64,000 bases of DNA from Acanthaster planci (GCF_001949145.1 NW_019091404.1:1790661-1854660), one strand, 5' to 3'. Shown: positions 11,600-24,310, numbered from the stretch's first letter. Program-made: numbers and translations. Notes: generated by a model from the sequence alone, not told the origin.

Positions 11600-13140
11600 A
11601 AGACTATCCTTTCTCACAGAGTCCCAAATTCTCATCATCATCGCAGACATGGACAGACACTATTCAGATACGCAATTTCATGCCCTGGGGAAAATCAGAG
11701 GCAATATTGGTGTAGCCTTTCGAGGCTCTGGTAAGCTCTTCACCGTTACTATATGAGCCCCAAGCTTGACCACCAGAGGGCGCAATTTACCAGAAACTGA
11801 ACACTCCCTACTATATGGCTCTTGTCAACCAGTGAGGGGGTGCTTGTTCTCGAAGCGAATTCAAGACCCTCAGATGCTCTAATTTTTTCCAGGAGACATC
11901 TCAGAATGTCTTGTAAGAGATCCCTTCCAAGGAGATCAGTCCCACGAGCCTGAAGGCGAAGTACCGTACCTGGGAAGACGAGTTACTCCCAGAGAAGCTT
12001 TGCCATTTGGTTTTCATTTGTAAAGGAAACGATTTTTACGAAATTGAAAGCGCCAGCATTTTTGAAACGGTTAGCGAGTGACAGGGTGTTCTTCTACAGA
12101 GTTGATTTGCTAAACACCAACCCAATACTGAATACACCACTGGGATCCATGAGTTGGATTGGGTGAACAGCCAACTGACTGCTTTTGAGTAGAGAACGAG
12201 CTTCAAATGCTTTTGGGGGAATGAATGAGAATACTTATCGTGCCCATTAGAGTGCTGTTTAACTTTACCGCTCAGTGAAGCTTTTTTCGCCACGAATGCA
12301 GAGTACAACATTGTTGAAAAGGCATTTTACTTCGAGGTAAATTTTTACTTTTAACTCGGTGAGGGACTGGAATGGAGGAGTAATGCGTGTGCGTCTATGG
12401 CGTGTCTGCCTATTAATACCTCTGCTGACAGTGTATGTGTATATTGTCACTGGTATGTGCATAGTGCATTAAGTAGCCACTGAAGCGTAAGGTAGAATGC
12501 GCTAAACGGTGCACTGTCAATTTCAAGGGAAATTCTCCGCCAGGACGAGGCGCTCAAAAAGCACCTCTACAGTTTGTTTTAAAAGGGGAGATTGTGTGGC
12601 CTAAGAAATTGTGGAATTGTGTTAGAAGGGCTCAGAATGAGCTCCCTAGATTCAAGGGCTGCCATCCCAGGGCAAAGTATAGAAAAATTGCAAAATTGTC
12701 CCAAGAGCTTGATGGATGTCACTTGAGAAATGGCTGCTAACAGACTTAACTTGAGAACGTTCATTTTTGAGGGGGTGAGTTTGCTTTTGGTGGCTAATTT
12801 AAAATTTCATTGGTTACACTACTAAAAATTGAAAATCAATTGAAACCTGAATGAACCCCAAACACATTGTTTTTTGTTTGAGAAGCGTGAGGGGCTTCGG
12901 TTGCCTGCACTTGGGCTGCAAACATGGTTGAGTTGAATTAGTGAACCCCTAAAGTCGGGCTGATTCAATTTTCGTTCGGTAGCGTTAACAGATGGTCATT
13001 CCATATAAACCCACTTTTTAGAGTGGTGGCCGGATGTTTTGAATTCCGAAATTGGGATAACCAAAGACCCCTGCTTTTTAGTCACCAATACTTACATGTG
13101 AGTATTCTCTTCTTGAACGAGCAAACTATTTCTAGCCTGA
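11600..13140. other. T2 3' flank, no gene seen
   Basis: Non-coding. The part at about 12035-12250 (CAGCATTTTTGAAACGG, GCGAGTGACAG, CCAATACTGAATACACCACT, GATCCATGAGTTGGATT) is clearly homologous to 21940-22120 behind T4. The T2 and T4 duplication units therefore share their 3' flanks. The remainder shows no exon, RNA or repeat that I can name. Confidence 0.5.
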
Positions 13141-13800
13141 CCTAGCCCAACCGTTGGGTAGGGATCTGTTGTTGCGGGGTGGGGTGGATTAGCGTAGGAA
13201 GTGGTGCATGGGGTAGAGCTGGGCTAGATAGGATTTGGTGGAATGGTTCGTGGATGGGATTTAGTTGGATGTGACGGACATTTTGTGGAATGTAATAGAA
13301 ATGAAATCAGATAAGGTCAGATGGAAATTTGTTTTGGGCTGGGATTTTTGGGATGAGTTGTTAAAAAAAATTTGATGGTATTTACATGAACATACTGTAT
13401 ACGTGTTCTTTAATACAAGACCTTTTTTGTGGGTCTTGTGCCCTTTTAAATTAAAGTATCTATTCCAATTAGGGTCCAGCCTAACATTTTGGCGTAAATT
13501 TGGGCGTTGGAATTGGTTGAAACTGGGCGTACTTGGGATTTGTAGGTATGTTTTTGGGTAGTTGAATGGAGGTTTGGTGGAATGGAATAAAAAAAAGATA
13601 GAATAAGGTAGGAATTTGTAAGTGTTGGTTGGAGATTTGATGGGCGGGTGGAGATCTAATAGGGTGGTTGGGGGCTGGGTGAGAATTGGTGAGAGTGGGT
13701 TCGGATTTGAAAGTCTGGGTGGGGATTTGGTAGGGTGGGTTTGGAGTTGTTAGGGTGGGTAAGTTTGGACAGTGATGGTGGTTGACTGAAATATAGAAAA
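13140..13800 (+). repeat. Two G/T-rich minisatellite blocks upstream of psiT3
   Basis: Blocks at about 13145-13370 and 13490-13800, separated by a spacer containing AAATTAAAGTATCTATTCC. Units resemble GGGTGGGGATTTGGTAGG. The second block ends with GGACAGTGATGGTGGTTGAC. Guanine runs of three or more are frequent, so G-quadruplex formation is possible. Confidence 0.6.
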
Positions 13801-14074
13801 ATGCGGAATTTGCAGTCCCAACTCCGCATGGTGTATGTGTGTGTGTCAGTTGGTCTTGAAAATCGAGCTCAGGGATTGTGTATTGTTACTACTCAGATGT
13901 TTGTGTTAGATTAAGATACGATTGTGTTCTTGGTCTTCTGGAAAAGCCGCTGACAAATATGTTGCAACCTAGATGAATACGGTAATAAGTTCTAAGTGGG
14001 TCACAGTGTTTTGTGTGTGTTTTAAGATAAGAATTAAAATTAAAGATTTCAGTTAAAATGCTGGGCTAGCTCCT

Positions 14075-14290
14075 AAAAAGATGTTGTTTCCCATGCTCTT
14101 CAAAACAAGTCCTTCACTTTGCGTAAACACTCGAGATAATGACGCAGTTTTATATTTTCTCGAATGGTATTTCTTTTTTCACCTGTGCTTGCTGCCTAGG
14201 TTCACATGGAATTTGGATCTAACCGAGTGATAAAGACTTTGATGCTTGTACCACAAATGTTGCAAAACACACAAAAGTGGTTCAATGTGA
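14075..14290 (+). repeat. Conserved upstream block, psiT3 copy
   Basis: TTGTTTCCCATGCTCTTCAAA, GTAAACACTCGAGATAATG, GTTCACATGGAATTTGGATC and TTTGATGCTTG appear in the standard order, about 0.5-0.7 kb before the psiT3 ATG. Confidence 0.6.
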
Positions 14291-14748
14291 AAGATTTTAA
14301 ACGCCATAAATTTATGGCACTTACATTTTGGTTTTTTCTAAATTCATAACCCATGTCCCCAAACGCTCCAAATGTTATATCCCATTTGCCCGTTTTGTTT
14401 CCTTCCAATTTATATTAAAGGCAGGATTGTGAATAATGACGGGTATTAAGTCGATCCTTAATTTTGTGTTGATGGGACCCTCAAAGAGCCCTATCTGTGT
14501 TCACGAAATTCACCACTTGCTTATTTGATTAGTTTCTTTACTAAAGTTCCTATCTTGCATCAAAAATATCACCTCAACTGGAGTAAAATTCTCTCAGTGC
14601 TTTTCCTGGTCCTTGCCCAAAATAAAACCAGTGAATAATAAAATTCTACATCATCGGTGTTATTTTTAACATTAGAGTTTTTGCAGTGTGGGCACTTTGC
14701 GTTTGTGTCTCGAAGCAGTGACTTGTAGGCTCAACGGCAACATTCACC

Positions 14749-15446
14749 ATGAAGTTCTTCATTCCTTTGGCTTGCCTGCTGGCAGTACTGAGTAAGTTGG
14801 TGCAGATACAAACCATGCCATAGGAACCGTTTGGCCGGTTATGCTTAGAAAATTCAGTGATAGATATGTTTTAATCTCTACTTTCTTTGTCTAGCCTAAT
14901 TTTATAAAGCTGATGTAATCATATGCATATGGAGAAATATTACTGACACTTGCATTAAGTTCAAGTGGATAGAAATGAAAACTGTATAATCATGGATTGT
15001 GTACCACATTGAGCGTAGATGAGTCAATCGAAACATGCTGAAAATGGAAGCATGCAAAAATTGAGGCTTACTTTGATCCTGTTCGGATTAACTGGCTACA
15101 GCTAAGAGTATTACGTGTGTCAATGGTAAACGGCTACAGTCACTGGATGGATGCTTCCATAGCTGAACGTTAGATTACGTGTTCTGCTCCTGAAAGTATA
15201 AACAAAAATAATAATTTTTCTTCAGCCTTGCCGCCTAAACAAACAACAAAACATAAGAACGCCCTCAAAAGAAAAGGCAGATTGCAGTTTTGCCTACTTT
15301 TAAATCATATTTCAGTGCCAGCATTCGCCATTTCCGGTGCAGAAGAGTGCGTACCAAACAGCCGACCCTCTGATCAGCCCGTGGGGCCGCGGGTCCGTGG
15401 CTTGCGGTGGTGCCCTTGTCCACAAACGATGGGTGGTTTCAGCCGG
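14749..15446 (+). pseudogene. psiT3: truncated trypsin-homologue pseudogene (exons 1-2 only)
   Basis: Exon 1 (14749-14791) is an intact signal-peptide exon with a GTAAGT donor. Exon 2 remains at 15316-15446 and is closest to T2 (AFA before ISGAEE, SDQPVGPRV shifted from T2's ISPWGRG). Compared with T2, 11 bases are missing after CGACCCT (about 15370), which shifts the frame. The exon ends within the sequence coding for VVSAG. There it joins TGGATTTTTGGCACTATAAA, a sequence like the 3' flank of T4 near 22345. One deletion thus removed the catalytic His region, exons 3-5 and the 3' end. The shared promoter box is also not recognisable upstream. Confidence 0.85.
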
Positions 15447-15524
15447 ACTGGATTTTTGGCACTATAAATTGAATAAAACAAGTATTAAACCATTACTATC
15501 CGGGCACAGCCAAACCCTTGGGTA

Positions 15525-16165
15525 GGGATCTGGTGTTGTGGGGTTGGGTGGGTTAGCGTAGGAAGTAATGGATGGGGTGTGGCTGGGCAGGAGATAATTT
15601 GGTGGGATGGTCAGGGATGGGATTTGGTGGGATGTAATGGACGTTTAGTTGAATATAATAGATATGAAATCATATAAGGTCAGATGGGAATTTGTCAGTG
15701 GGACGGTGGGGCTTTTGGGGGTGAGTGCATTAGATTTTTGATTGTTTATACATGAACATGTACATGAACACACTACTATTGGCAGACTTTCTATTAGTTC
15801 TTCTGGCCTCTAAAATTAAAGTATCAATGTCATTCGTGTCCAGCCCAACAGGGCTGCATTTGGTGGGGTTGAGCTGGAATGGGTGCTGGACTGGGTTGAG
15901 GCTGGGTGGAGTGGGGATTTGTTGGTATGTTTTGGGATGATTGAGTGGGAATGGCGATTTGGTGGAATGGAGCGGGAAATAGATAGAATAAGGTAGAAAT
16001 TTGTTAGTGTGGGGTGGAGTTTTGATGGGCGGGTGGAGATTCATTAGGGTGGTTAGGGATTTGTTAGTATGGGTGAGAATTAGGTAGGGAAGGTTGGGAT
16101 TTCAAAGTGGGGTGGGGGTTGGTTAGGGTAGGTAAGTTTGGACAGTGATGGTGGTTGACTGAAAT
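15525..16165 (+). repeat. G/T-rich minisatellite blocks upstream of T4
   Basis: Blocks at about 15525-15730 and 15840-16160 with the standard spacer (TGGCAGACTTTCTATTAG, CTAAAATTAAAGTATCAA) and the GGACAGTGATGGTGGTTGAC tail. The right block includes GGGGTGGGGGTTGGTTAGGG, a strong G-run cluster. Confidence 0.6.
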
Positions 16166-16714
16166 AGAGAAAAAGCGCAATCCTTCAAGTTATAACCCCA
16201 ACTCCCATGGTGTGTCTCAATTCATCTTGAAAATCGAGCTCAAAGATTGTGCAGTATCACTTCTGTGTTTGCATTTGCGTCGGCCAATTTACCTCTTATT
16301 GAAACAAAAGTTTAGATACTGGAAACGTTTCAGATTGCCATAAACTTGGGATAGTGGGAGGACAGAAACTGGTGGAAATTTCGTCACAAAAAATAGGTTC
16401 CTTTAATATGTCACTGAAGACAAGAGGAAACAAGACAGAGAAAATGCAAAGTTTTGCATGTTGGTCAAATGACTTGATTTTCATATATAAACGTAGAGCA
16501 GCGTACCAAGACAGCTTGGCTGCTCTAGTTTAGGTGTTTGTGTGAGAGAAAGAAACGATTGTGTTCTTAGACTGCTGCAAGAGCGGCTAAAAATATGTTG
16601 TAACCTGGATTAAGAAAGTAATACCTTCCAAGCAGGTCACAGTTTTTTCGTGTATTTTTTTTACAGATAAGAATTACAATAAAGATTTCAGTTAAAAACC
16701 TGAGTTAGCTTGGG

Positions 16715-16905
16715 AAAAGGGTGTTGTTTCCCATGTTCTTCAAAACAAGTCCGTCATTTGGCGTAAACACTCGAGATAATGGCCCAGTTTTGTATCTTTC
16801 GGAGAGGTTTTCTTTGTTCATCTGTGCTTGTAGTCTATGTTCACATGGAATTTGGATCTTACCGAGTGATACAGGCTTTGATGTTTGTACCACAAATGTT
16901 GTGAA
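16715..16905 (+). repeat. Conserved upstream block, T4 copy
   Basis: Standard motif order: TTGTTTCCCATGTTCTTCAAA, GTAAACACTCGAGATAATGGC, GTTCACATGGAATTTGGATC, TTTGATGTTTG. About 0.7-0.87 kb before the T4 start. Confidence 0.6.
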
Positions 16906-17348
16906 ATACGTACATGTGTGACGGCCTTTTTACGCGTTGAAGTTATTAAATACTTCAAGCTCTTACCTTTTGGTCTCGCTTAAATATATAATCAAATCCC
17001 CCGAACGTTGCAAATGTTATATTCCATTTACCCGTTTGGCTTACTGAAATTACCTAGTTTCTTTCCAATTATGTCAATTATTATTAGTTAGCAATAGTGT
17101 TTAAATAATCCTCAGAGGGCTCAGCAGGAGTTTATAAAATCCTCCACTTGCTTTTGAGAACACATACACATTTATACTTGTAACGAGAGTTCCCATCTCA
17201 CACCAGAAAATATCATCTCAAAACGGCACCATGCGGCCAGGATCTGTCCCACATTAAAGAAATTTTCTTTCAAGGAGAGTGGTCTGCAAAGATATAATAT
17301 ATACCAGACCGTCAAAAAAATGGTTTTGCTATTGCTTTCTCGTCTTTT

Positions 17349-17510
17349 TGTTGTTTACTTTACTGTACTTTACTTTACTTTATAAAGATAAACAAGAACT
17401 GTAATACATGTCACCTGATGGGATTCTTTTCTCTGACCTATCTGCGCTTAACTGATTATCGATACTTATACGTCAATAGTATTGTGTGCTCGCTCCAAGC
17501 TATTAAAAAG
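17349..17510 (+). promoter_or_regulatory. T4 proximal promoter with forkhead- and GATA-like sites
   Basis: TTGTTTAC (about 17350) is a forkhead-type site, followed by a TTTACTTTAC-like stretch and AAAGATAAAC (GATA-like, about 17383). Further on are ACTGATTATCGATACTTATA with CGTCAA (17451-17477) and a TATA-like CTATTAAAAAG (about 17500). The shared box has a one-base insertion within TTACGTCA (TTATACGTCA). Confidence 0.55.
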
Positions 17511-17587
17511 TACTGAAATCCTCCAGCTCGGCACTTTGTGTTTGTGTCTCGAGACAGCGACTAGTTAAATCAACGAAAACATTCACC

Positions 17588-20500
17588 ATGAAGTTCTTCA
17601 TTCGTCTGGCTTGCCTCGTGGCAGTACTGAGTAAGTTCATAGAGACTGTGTTCAAGTATTGGGCATACCGTGCGATAGGAACAACATGGCTAGTTATGCT
17701 AAGAAACTACCGCTGCGAATATGTTATCAAAGCTATATTTTCTTTCTGGCCCAACTTTAAAAAAAAGGGATGCACGGCGAACTATTATGGATACTGTGGA
17801 AAAAGGTTCTAGTGGTTATAAGTGAGAACTGTGCATGTGTGAATAAGCCTTGATGTTAGCATGGATGGGTCAATGGAAGCATGCTATGAGGTGATAATAG
17901 ACCGTATTCGCGGCGTCCCGAATTTCAGTCGTACTCCCCAACGTAGTGTATTTATTTGAAAACGTTAAATTCAAAGAACCAGACTATATTCTACGATTTC
18001 ATTCCGACCCCCAAAATCACCTGGTACCATCTCATTACGGGTATCAAATTGATACTGTACATTCAGGAATACGACTGAAATTTGGGACGCCGCGAGTACG
18101 GTCTATTGGGGCTTACTTGGATCCCGTCCAAATTAACAGACTACGGCTAGGAATATTATTTGCGTCTATGGAAATTAACTACAGTCACTAGCTGGCGACT
18201 TGGACCATGGTTGAATGTAGATTACGTGTAAAAGTGCTACATCTTTAAAAAGTAATCATCTGCAAAAATTAATGGTTTCTTTTCATTCTTCTCGCCCTCC
18301 CAAAATAACAAAAACACAAAGAAGATAAAAGAAAAGAAACTTCTAAATATGACTTCCTTTTATCTTATTTCAGCGCCAGCTCTCGGTAGACGGATTGTCG
18401 GCGGGTCAGAGTCCGTACCGCACAGCCGACCATACCAGGTGGCTCTCTACACTGACCCCAGTGGTAGCTACCAGTATTGCGGCGGTACACTAGTCCACCA
18501 ACGATGGGTCGTTTCAGCTGGCCACTGCAGGTTAGTACCACACACCAGTCATCCCCCCTGGATTTCGAGTGCAATCCGTTATCATTCGATCACTTTCGCA
18601 TAAAAGGAGAACACATAACTACCTTTCTGCGTCAGACCTGTAGGCCTAGGCATCTTTATAGGAAGATGCTTGATACGTTTTCGAGAAAGTAAAAATGCCC
18701 GCGAAAAGTGCACCAGCAAAGTGGCAAATGTCACAGACAAACCTGGCAAACACTTTGATAACCTATTTCAAGGGATGAAATGAGGCATGGTTTGTTAATC
18801 AACCCTTATTTGTCCGGCAGTATTACACAGCAGGCTATTTCAAGGTAAAGCAAGACTAGAAATCGTAAATGTGGATTTCACGACAACTTCAATTAGGCCT
18901 AGCTAGACCATTAAAAAACTGGCACGCGAACATCCGACATGCATGTGTCACGGGGCCTACTGTTTTAGCCCCTCCCCCCAAAAAATTCATCGACCATTTT
19001 GAATCAGTCAGTGTGTCATTTTTCTTATCACGCCGTGTAACCCAATGCAAATCAACTACATGAGCAACAAATGGCACGTTGTACATGTACCATGTTTCAT
19101 GTGACCCTGTTACAATGCAAATGCCAAGAGGCTGCCCAAACCCACCAGATACTGTGTTTTCCAGGTGTTCCATTTAACGATTTGCCTATTGCTTTCCGTT
19201 GGTAAACAGGATGCGACCACATACCTACGTAGGTTTGGGATACCACGATAAGTACAACCACAGCGTGGCGGGTCAGCAGTTACTCAAGGGTAGATGGTTT
19301 CGCCATCCCAATTTCCACAGTGGCACCTTTGATAATGACATCGCCTTGATCAAACTGGGCAAAAATGCCGACCTCAGCAGCTCGAAGATCGCAACCATTG
19401 CAATCGCCAACAAACAGCCTGCTGCACAGACTAAACTGCTCGTGAGCGGATGGGGAACCATATCACGTAAGGCTGCTTTTAATGAGTGAGCTCTGCACAG
19501 CAGGCATACAGCATTCTTGGAGCAAATGAAATCCTCATTGCGAGCGTGCTTATTTCAGGCTCTCATGAGCGACTCGCAGTGAATACGTTCGAGCTGGTAT
19601 GAATTCAGGGCCGTTAATTCGAATGACCTTGCCTTTTTGAAATAACGAACTGGCTCTCACCCTTAACACGTATTGAATAAGATCGCAGTGAATGGGAAAT
19701 CCTTGGATGTCTCCTGGCTATGTGTACAACGTCGTCACCCGAAGTTGAAACTTTGGCATGTTATCATAACCGTCAAAACTCGGCAAGACCCTTTGTAGTC
19801 CACAAGCCAAATTCAACTGACCAATAAACCAACCAAACAACACGGGAATTTTGCAGGTTGGGTATTTTAATTGGATGGTACATTATGTGGGACTGAGGTA
19901 ATTTGGTTGGTCAGTTATTCGAGTTGAGTATGTGGTATTCAATCCTGGGTGCTTTCACGGTGTGTGAATGGCGTTTCTGGATGTGTATTGATCGGCTGCA
20001 TTCTAAAAGAGTTGAAATACAGTTTTTTTATTCTATTTATTTTAGTGGGAGGGTCAAGCTCAGATGCACTGAGGGAAGTGGTGGTTAAAGTTCAGACCCT
20101 GACCCACTGCAGAAAGGCCCATGATCCTGTAATTGTCACAGACAACATGTTTTGTGCAGCTGCAAAAGGAAAAGACTCCTGCCAGGTAGGCAATTACTCT
20201 GCAGAGGTCTGCGGAGGGGGTGGTAGAGGGACGAGTGATGCCATGCACATGCCCACAATGGGTGGGGTGGGGGTTCTACAATGATGGCAGTTTGTTCTAC
20301 CGCTCTTTGGACAATACCTTTATCGAGTACACAGCTTTAGGAAGAACCACTGCCTGGTCTTAGAGCTCAGTGTTTTTAAGCTTACCTACCCAAGTCGTCG
20401 CCCTAGTCAATATAAAATGTGTTGATGACAACCATTTGTCTTTCTTTCTCTGATACTTGATATTGTAAACTTAATTCTGCCTGCCACAACTAAGTGATTG

Positions 20501-20854
20501 ACTGGCCAACAAATCGACCACACTGTATATGTGTGTCAACTTTGAGCAGGCTGCCATCATCTCTTTCCCACATTACTTGTTTCAGCCTGGTTTGAAGCTG
20601 ATGGTTCTCTGTGGGTCAAATGTTTATCATGGTTTTCCCATGGTTTGGTTTCCCCACACTAGGGTGACGACGGTGGCCCAATTGTCAGCGGCTACGGAGA
20701 TGGCACCCACGACCCCGGCACCACCCTGGAGGGTATTACCAGCTGGGGTAACGGCTGCGCTATTTCTAGATATCCCAGCGTTTACATTGCCGTCGGCAAC
20801 TACTGTGACTGGATCAAGACAGTTACTAATAATGCTGTCCAGTGTGCAAGTTAG
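17588..20854 (+). CDS. T4: trypsin-like serine protease homologue, catalytic Ser replaced by Asp
   Basis: 262 residues. Exons: 17588-17630, 18374-18530, 19210-19466, 20046-20185, 20663-20854. A signal peptide (MKFFIRLACLVAVL) is followed by a short propeptide ending Gly-Arg-Arg before IVGG, a canonical trypsin-type activation site. His65 and Asp110 of the triad and the specificity Asp196 are present. The nucleophile is Asp202 (GDDGGP, codon GAC). The S1-pocket glycine 226 is Ser (YPSVY). The protein is thus predicted to fold and be processed like a trypsin but not to cleave. The last 200 bases of intron 4 and the start of exon 5 are almost identical to T5, unlike the rest of intron 4. The frame is fully open. 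Confidence 0.85.
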
Positions 20855-21336
20855 AGAGGGATCCGATTGATGGACTCGCCGCTGATTGCAACGACTGAGA
20901 TCTTAAGGGAACTCTGATGCGTGAGCTCTCGGCATTTGACTACCGTCTTAAACAAATGGAACGGAAAGAGTTTACTTAAGACATCAAAATACAATGTAAA
21001 CTTTCGCCAATGCAGTTTGAAACAAATCATTAAAACGTATAGAATGAAGAAGTGAATTGTACACAGTTAACTACAAGTTATCTGTCACCTTTCAAGACTT
21101 GCGGTTTCTTTGAAAAACAACTGATATAAAAGGGTGCTCAAAATCAATGTAATTATACAAAAAAGCTGAACTGCGGGACCTTTTGATTTCTCTTCCGACT
21201 GCTTTTATCAAAACAAAACATAGCTGAAGTCTCCGGTCTCCAAAGTGTCTAAATACTTGGATAACGACTTCACAAGATTGAATCTTACAAACCAGGATCC
21301 AAGCCTTAGTGCATGCTGAATTAAATTTTTGATTTG

Positions 21337-21342
21337 AATAAA
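21337..21342 (+). terminator. AATAAA after T4
   Basis: 483 bases after the stop, in the conserved 3' context (GAATCTTACAAACCAGGATCC upstream). An ATTAAA at 21029-21034 is an alternative. Confidence 0.5.
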
Positions 21343-21399
21343 CTATTAAAACTAACACAAAGCATAAAAAAGACTGAAGTGGTCCTAATTATTGATATC

Positions 21400-22650
21400 G
21401 CAGTTATGTTCCTCCCCACTCAGATCCAAGCTACATTCTAGTGGACTCAAACTAGTCAGATATGCAATATTGTATTCGCGAATGGGTCACGACTCGTGAC
21501 CCGAAGGAGTTTTGGAACAGTTTCTTTCAAAGAAATCAGGCACTGGCCAGGTCAGGGCACTCTCATCCCCTTCACTCCATAGACGAATCCAGTGACGTTT
21601 CACTGGACGGGCCTAATGGACCCTTGAATAGTAGTATGTATTGTGTTGGGCCTTGTAGGGAGTGAATATCAGGGAATAGTGGCTTCCTGTAATAGCAGTC
21701 ACAATCCTGACCGCCATTAAAGGGGGCCACCGTAAATAACCAGTGATGATATGGCATTCCTATGGTCAGTGGAATTATCTATACAAGGTACTCAACCTGT
21801 AACGTACCCCCTCCCTGAAGGATCCGTTCTTTGGGCGAAGCTTGGTATCGGGATTAGACAAGTTACCCACGGACATTTTGCCGATTTGTTATTGGTTTTG
21901 TTTTTTAATTTATTTATTTTAATCATTCCGAGGATTGAAAGTGTCAGCATTTTAGAAACAGCGAGCGAGTGACAGAGTAATCCACCGGGTTGTTTCCCTA
22001 ACCACCCACCCAATACTGAATACACCACTGTGATCCATGAGTTGGATTAGGGTTAACAGCCAAGTGAATGGTTTGAAAGAGAACAGGTTGATGAATCGAA
22101 GACTAAAATCTTTATATGCTTCTCTGGGGATGAAAGAAAATATTTATTGTGTCATGGGCACGACTCAGCTGCTGTAACTTTCCTGCTCGATTACTTTTTT
22201 CAAGGTAAATTTACAGTTACGCTTGGACGTCGGAAATTGTTCTCCTTAAAAGCGCAAGAGCACCTGTTGTGCCTGTTCGTCTGCAGATTGACCCTACCTG
22301 GGCACTGTCCACTCACTCAGAAAACCCGGCTGTCCATGGTTTTTTTAGCACTATAAATGACAAGATTTTCAATTTGACCGTTGAAAAGGCCGCTGTGTTC
22401 TTCTCGTTTTTTCTCAAATCAGTTAATTCAAACATGAAACATGTCAGTGGATGATTCTGCAATTTCTTTTTCCATTAAATCAGCCAATCTTGTGACATCA
22501 CGGCAAAAAAAATGATGTAACCTCCCTTTCATGACGATGTAATTAAACCTCAAGGTGAAAGTTTGGATCAAATTACACCAACATTTACAGTGATGTGTAC
22601 AGTGTGTAAGAGTATATGACACTTTGTCACATCTTAGTCTTCTGTTGTTG
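21400..22650. other. T4 3' flank, no gene seen
   Basis: Non-coding. Positions about 21940-22120 are homologous to the T2 3' flank (12035-12250). The TTTTTTAGCACTATAAAT sequence near 22344 resembles the junction sequence at the psiT3 deletion. No exon-like or RNA-like segment is recognised in the rest. Confidence 0.45.
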
Positions 22651-22654
22651 TGTG

Positions 22655-23115
22655 GCAGGTTAGCGCAGGAATTAGTGGATAGGGATTGTGACAGGATAGG
22701 ATTTGGTGGGAAGGGCGATCACTGATAGGATTTGGTGGAATGGAATGGGAATCTGAGGAACGGAATGAGATCGGTAGTGTGAGGTTGGAATTTTTTAGTG
22801 TGGGGGAGTAGATTGGGAATAAGGATGGGAGTGTGGCTGAGTGGGGAAGGGCTTTGGTGGAATGTAATGGACATTTGATGGAATATGATGGCAAAGGAAT
22901 TTAATAAGGTCAGATGGGACCACGCGTGCTCTGTATTCAGCTTGTCTTGTACGTCTTCCGCCCTCTAGAATTAAAGTATCCAATCCCATTCGGGCACAGT
23001 CCAAGATTTGAGCGTGGATTTAGTGGGGTGGGGTAAGGAGAGGTTGCATTATGGCTGGGAGGAGTGCGGATCTGTTGGTATGGGTTGGGATAATTGAGTG
23101 GGATAATTGGGATAA
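22655..23115 (+). repeat. G/T-rich minisatellite blocks upstream of T5
   Basis: Blocks at about 22660-22920 and 23015-23115 with units like GGATTTGGTGGAATGGAATG. They are separated by the standard spacer (GTCTTCCGCCCTCTAGAATT, AAAGTATCCAATCCCATTCG). Confidence 0.6.
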
Positions 23116-23394
23116 TTAAGATAATAAAGATTCGTATGTTTTGTGAAATGACTTGAGCTGATTCGCTTATTGTAAACTTACAGCAGCAACTCAAAATGGT
23201 TTATCTGCTCTCGTTCAAATGTTTGTGTTATAGTAAGATACGATCGCCTTCTTGGTCTGCTGAAAGAGCCGCTTACAAGTATGCTGGATCCTGTATTTAT
23301 ACAGCAATAGCCCCCAATTGGGTAACAGTGTCTTGTGTTTTTTTGTGATTTTTTTCAGAAATGATTACAATAAAATATTTCATTTAAAACTGGA

Positions 23395-23605
23395 GTAGTT
23401 CGGGAAAAGGTGTTGTTTCTCATGCTCTTCAAAACAATGAAGTCCTTCATTTGCCCTAAACACTTGAGATAAAGGTTCAGTTTTATGTTTCCGAGTGGTA
23501 TTTCTTTGTTCCTCAGCTGTTCTTGTTGCCCTAGGTTCACATGGAATTTGGATCTTACCGATTAATAACGGCTTTGATGTTTGTAACACGAAAGTTGTGA
23601 AATTC
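23395..23605 (+). repeat. Conserved upstream block, T5 copy
   Basis: TTGTTTCTCATGCTCTTCAAA, CTAAACACTTGAGATAA, GTTCACATGGAATTTGGATC and TTTGATGTTTG in the standard order. About 0.7-0.9 kb before the T5 start. Confidence 0.6.
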
Positions 23606-24096
23606 AAAAAAGCAGGTTTCTGTGAAAGCTTTTACGCCTTGCATTAATTATAATCCAAGCCTCTTCCTTAAATTTTGTTTTGACTGAATATATAATTAAC
23701 TCCCCCACATTTTTGTCCCATTTGTACGATTTGTGTACTGTAATGACATCGTTTCCTTGAAATCATTCCAATCAAGCTATCTCAAAGTCAGGGAAGTGAA
23801 TTATGACGCGTATGAAGTCGATCAATAATTGGTGTTAATGGGATCCTTAGCGGTTCGTTAAATCCACCACTTGCTATTGACAATACATATACATTTAATT
23901 AAACTATTTGCTTTAATCCACAGTTCTCATCTTGCACAAGAAATATCACCCGGGCCCACAGCGGCACCATCCAGTCAGGAACTGTCTGTAATTGACAAAA
24001 TTTTCTTTCAAGGAGATGGTCTGCAAAGATAAAGTACCAAATCTATGAAGAGTGGTTTTGATATGTTTTCTCGCCGAGCGCTTCTTTTGGTTTCCT

Positions 24097-24231
24097 TCAC
24101 GATAAAGATAAACGAAACTGGAATAAAAGAAGTCTGCCGGGAGTCTTTTCTCCGACCAATCCGCGCTCAACTGGTTATCAACACTTACGTCAACTGCCAC
24201 GTATTGTGCGCTCCATGCCAGCTATTAAAAT
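24097..24231 (+). promoter_or_regulatory. T5 proximal promoter
   Basis: ACGATAAAGATAAACG (GATA-like, 24100), AACTGGTTATCAACACTTAC with GTCAAC (24169-24195) and a TATA-like GCTATTAAAATA (24221). The forkhead position reads TTTGGTTTCC and is probably lost. Confidence 0.5.
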
Positions 24232-24310
24232 AGCACAGAAATTCCCTTGCTTGGTACTATGTGCTTGTGTGTCGATGCAGTAACTGGTAGACTCAACGGC
24301 AACATTCACC

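Noticed and set aside
20529-20870. 113-codon open frame similar to one at 26955-27320
   Set aside because: Both run through intron 4 and exon 5 in the wrong frame. Their similarity is the gene-conversion tract, not a second gene.
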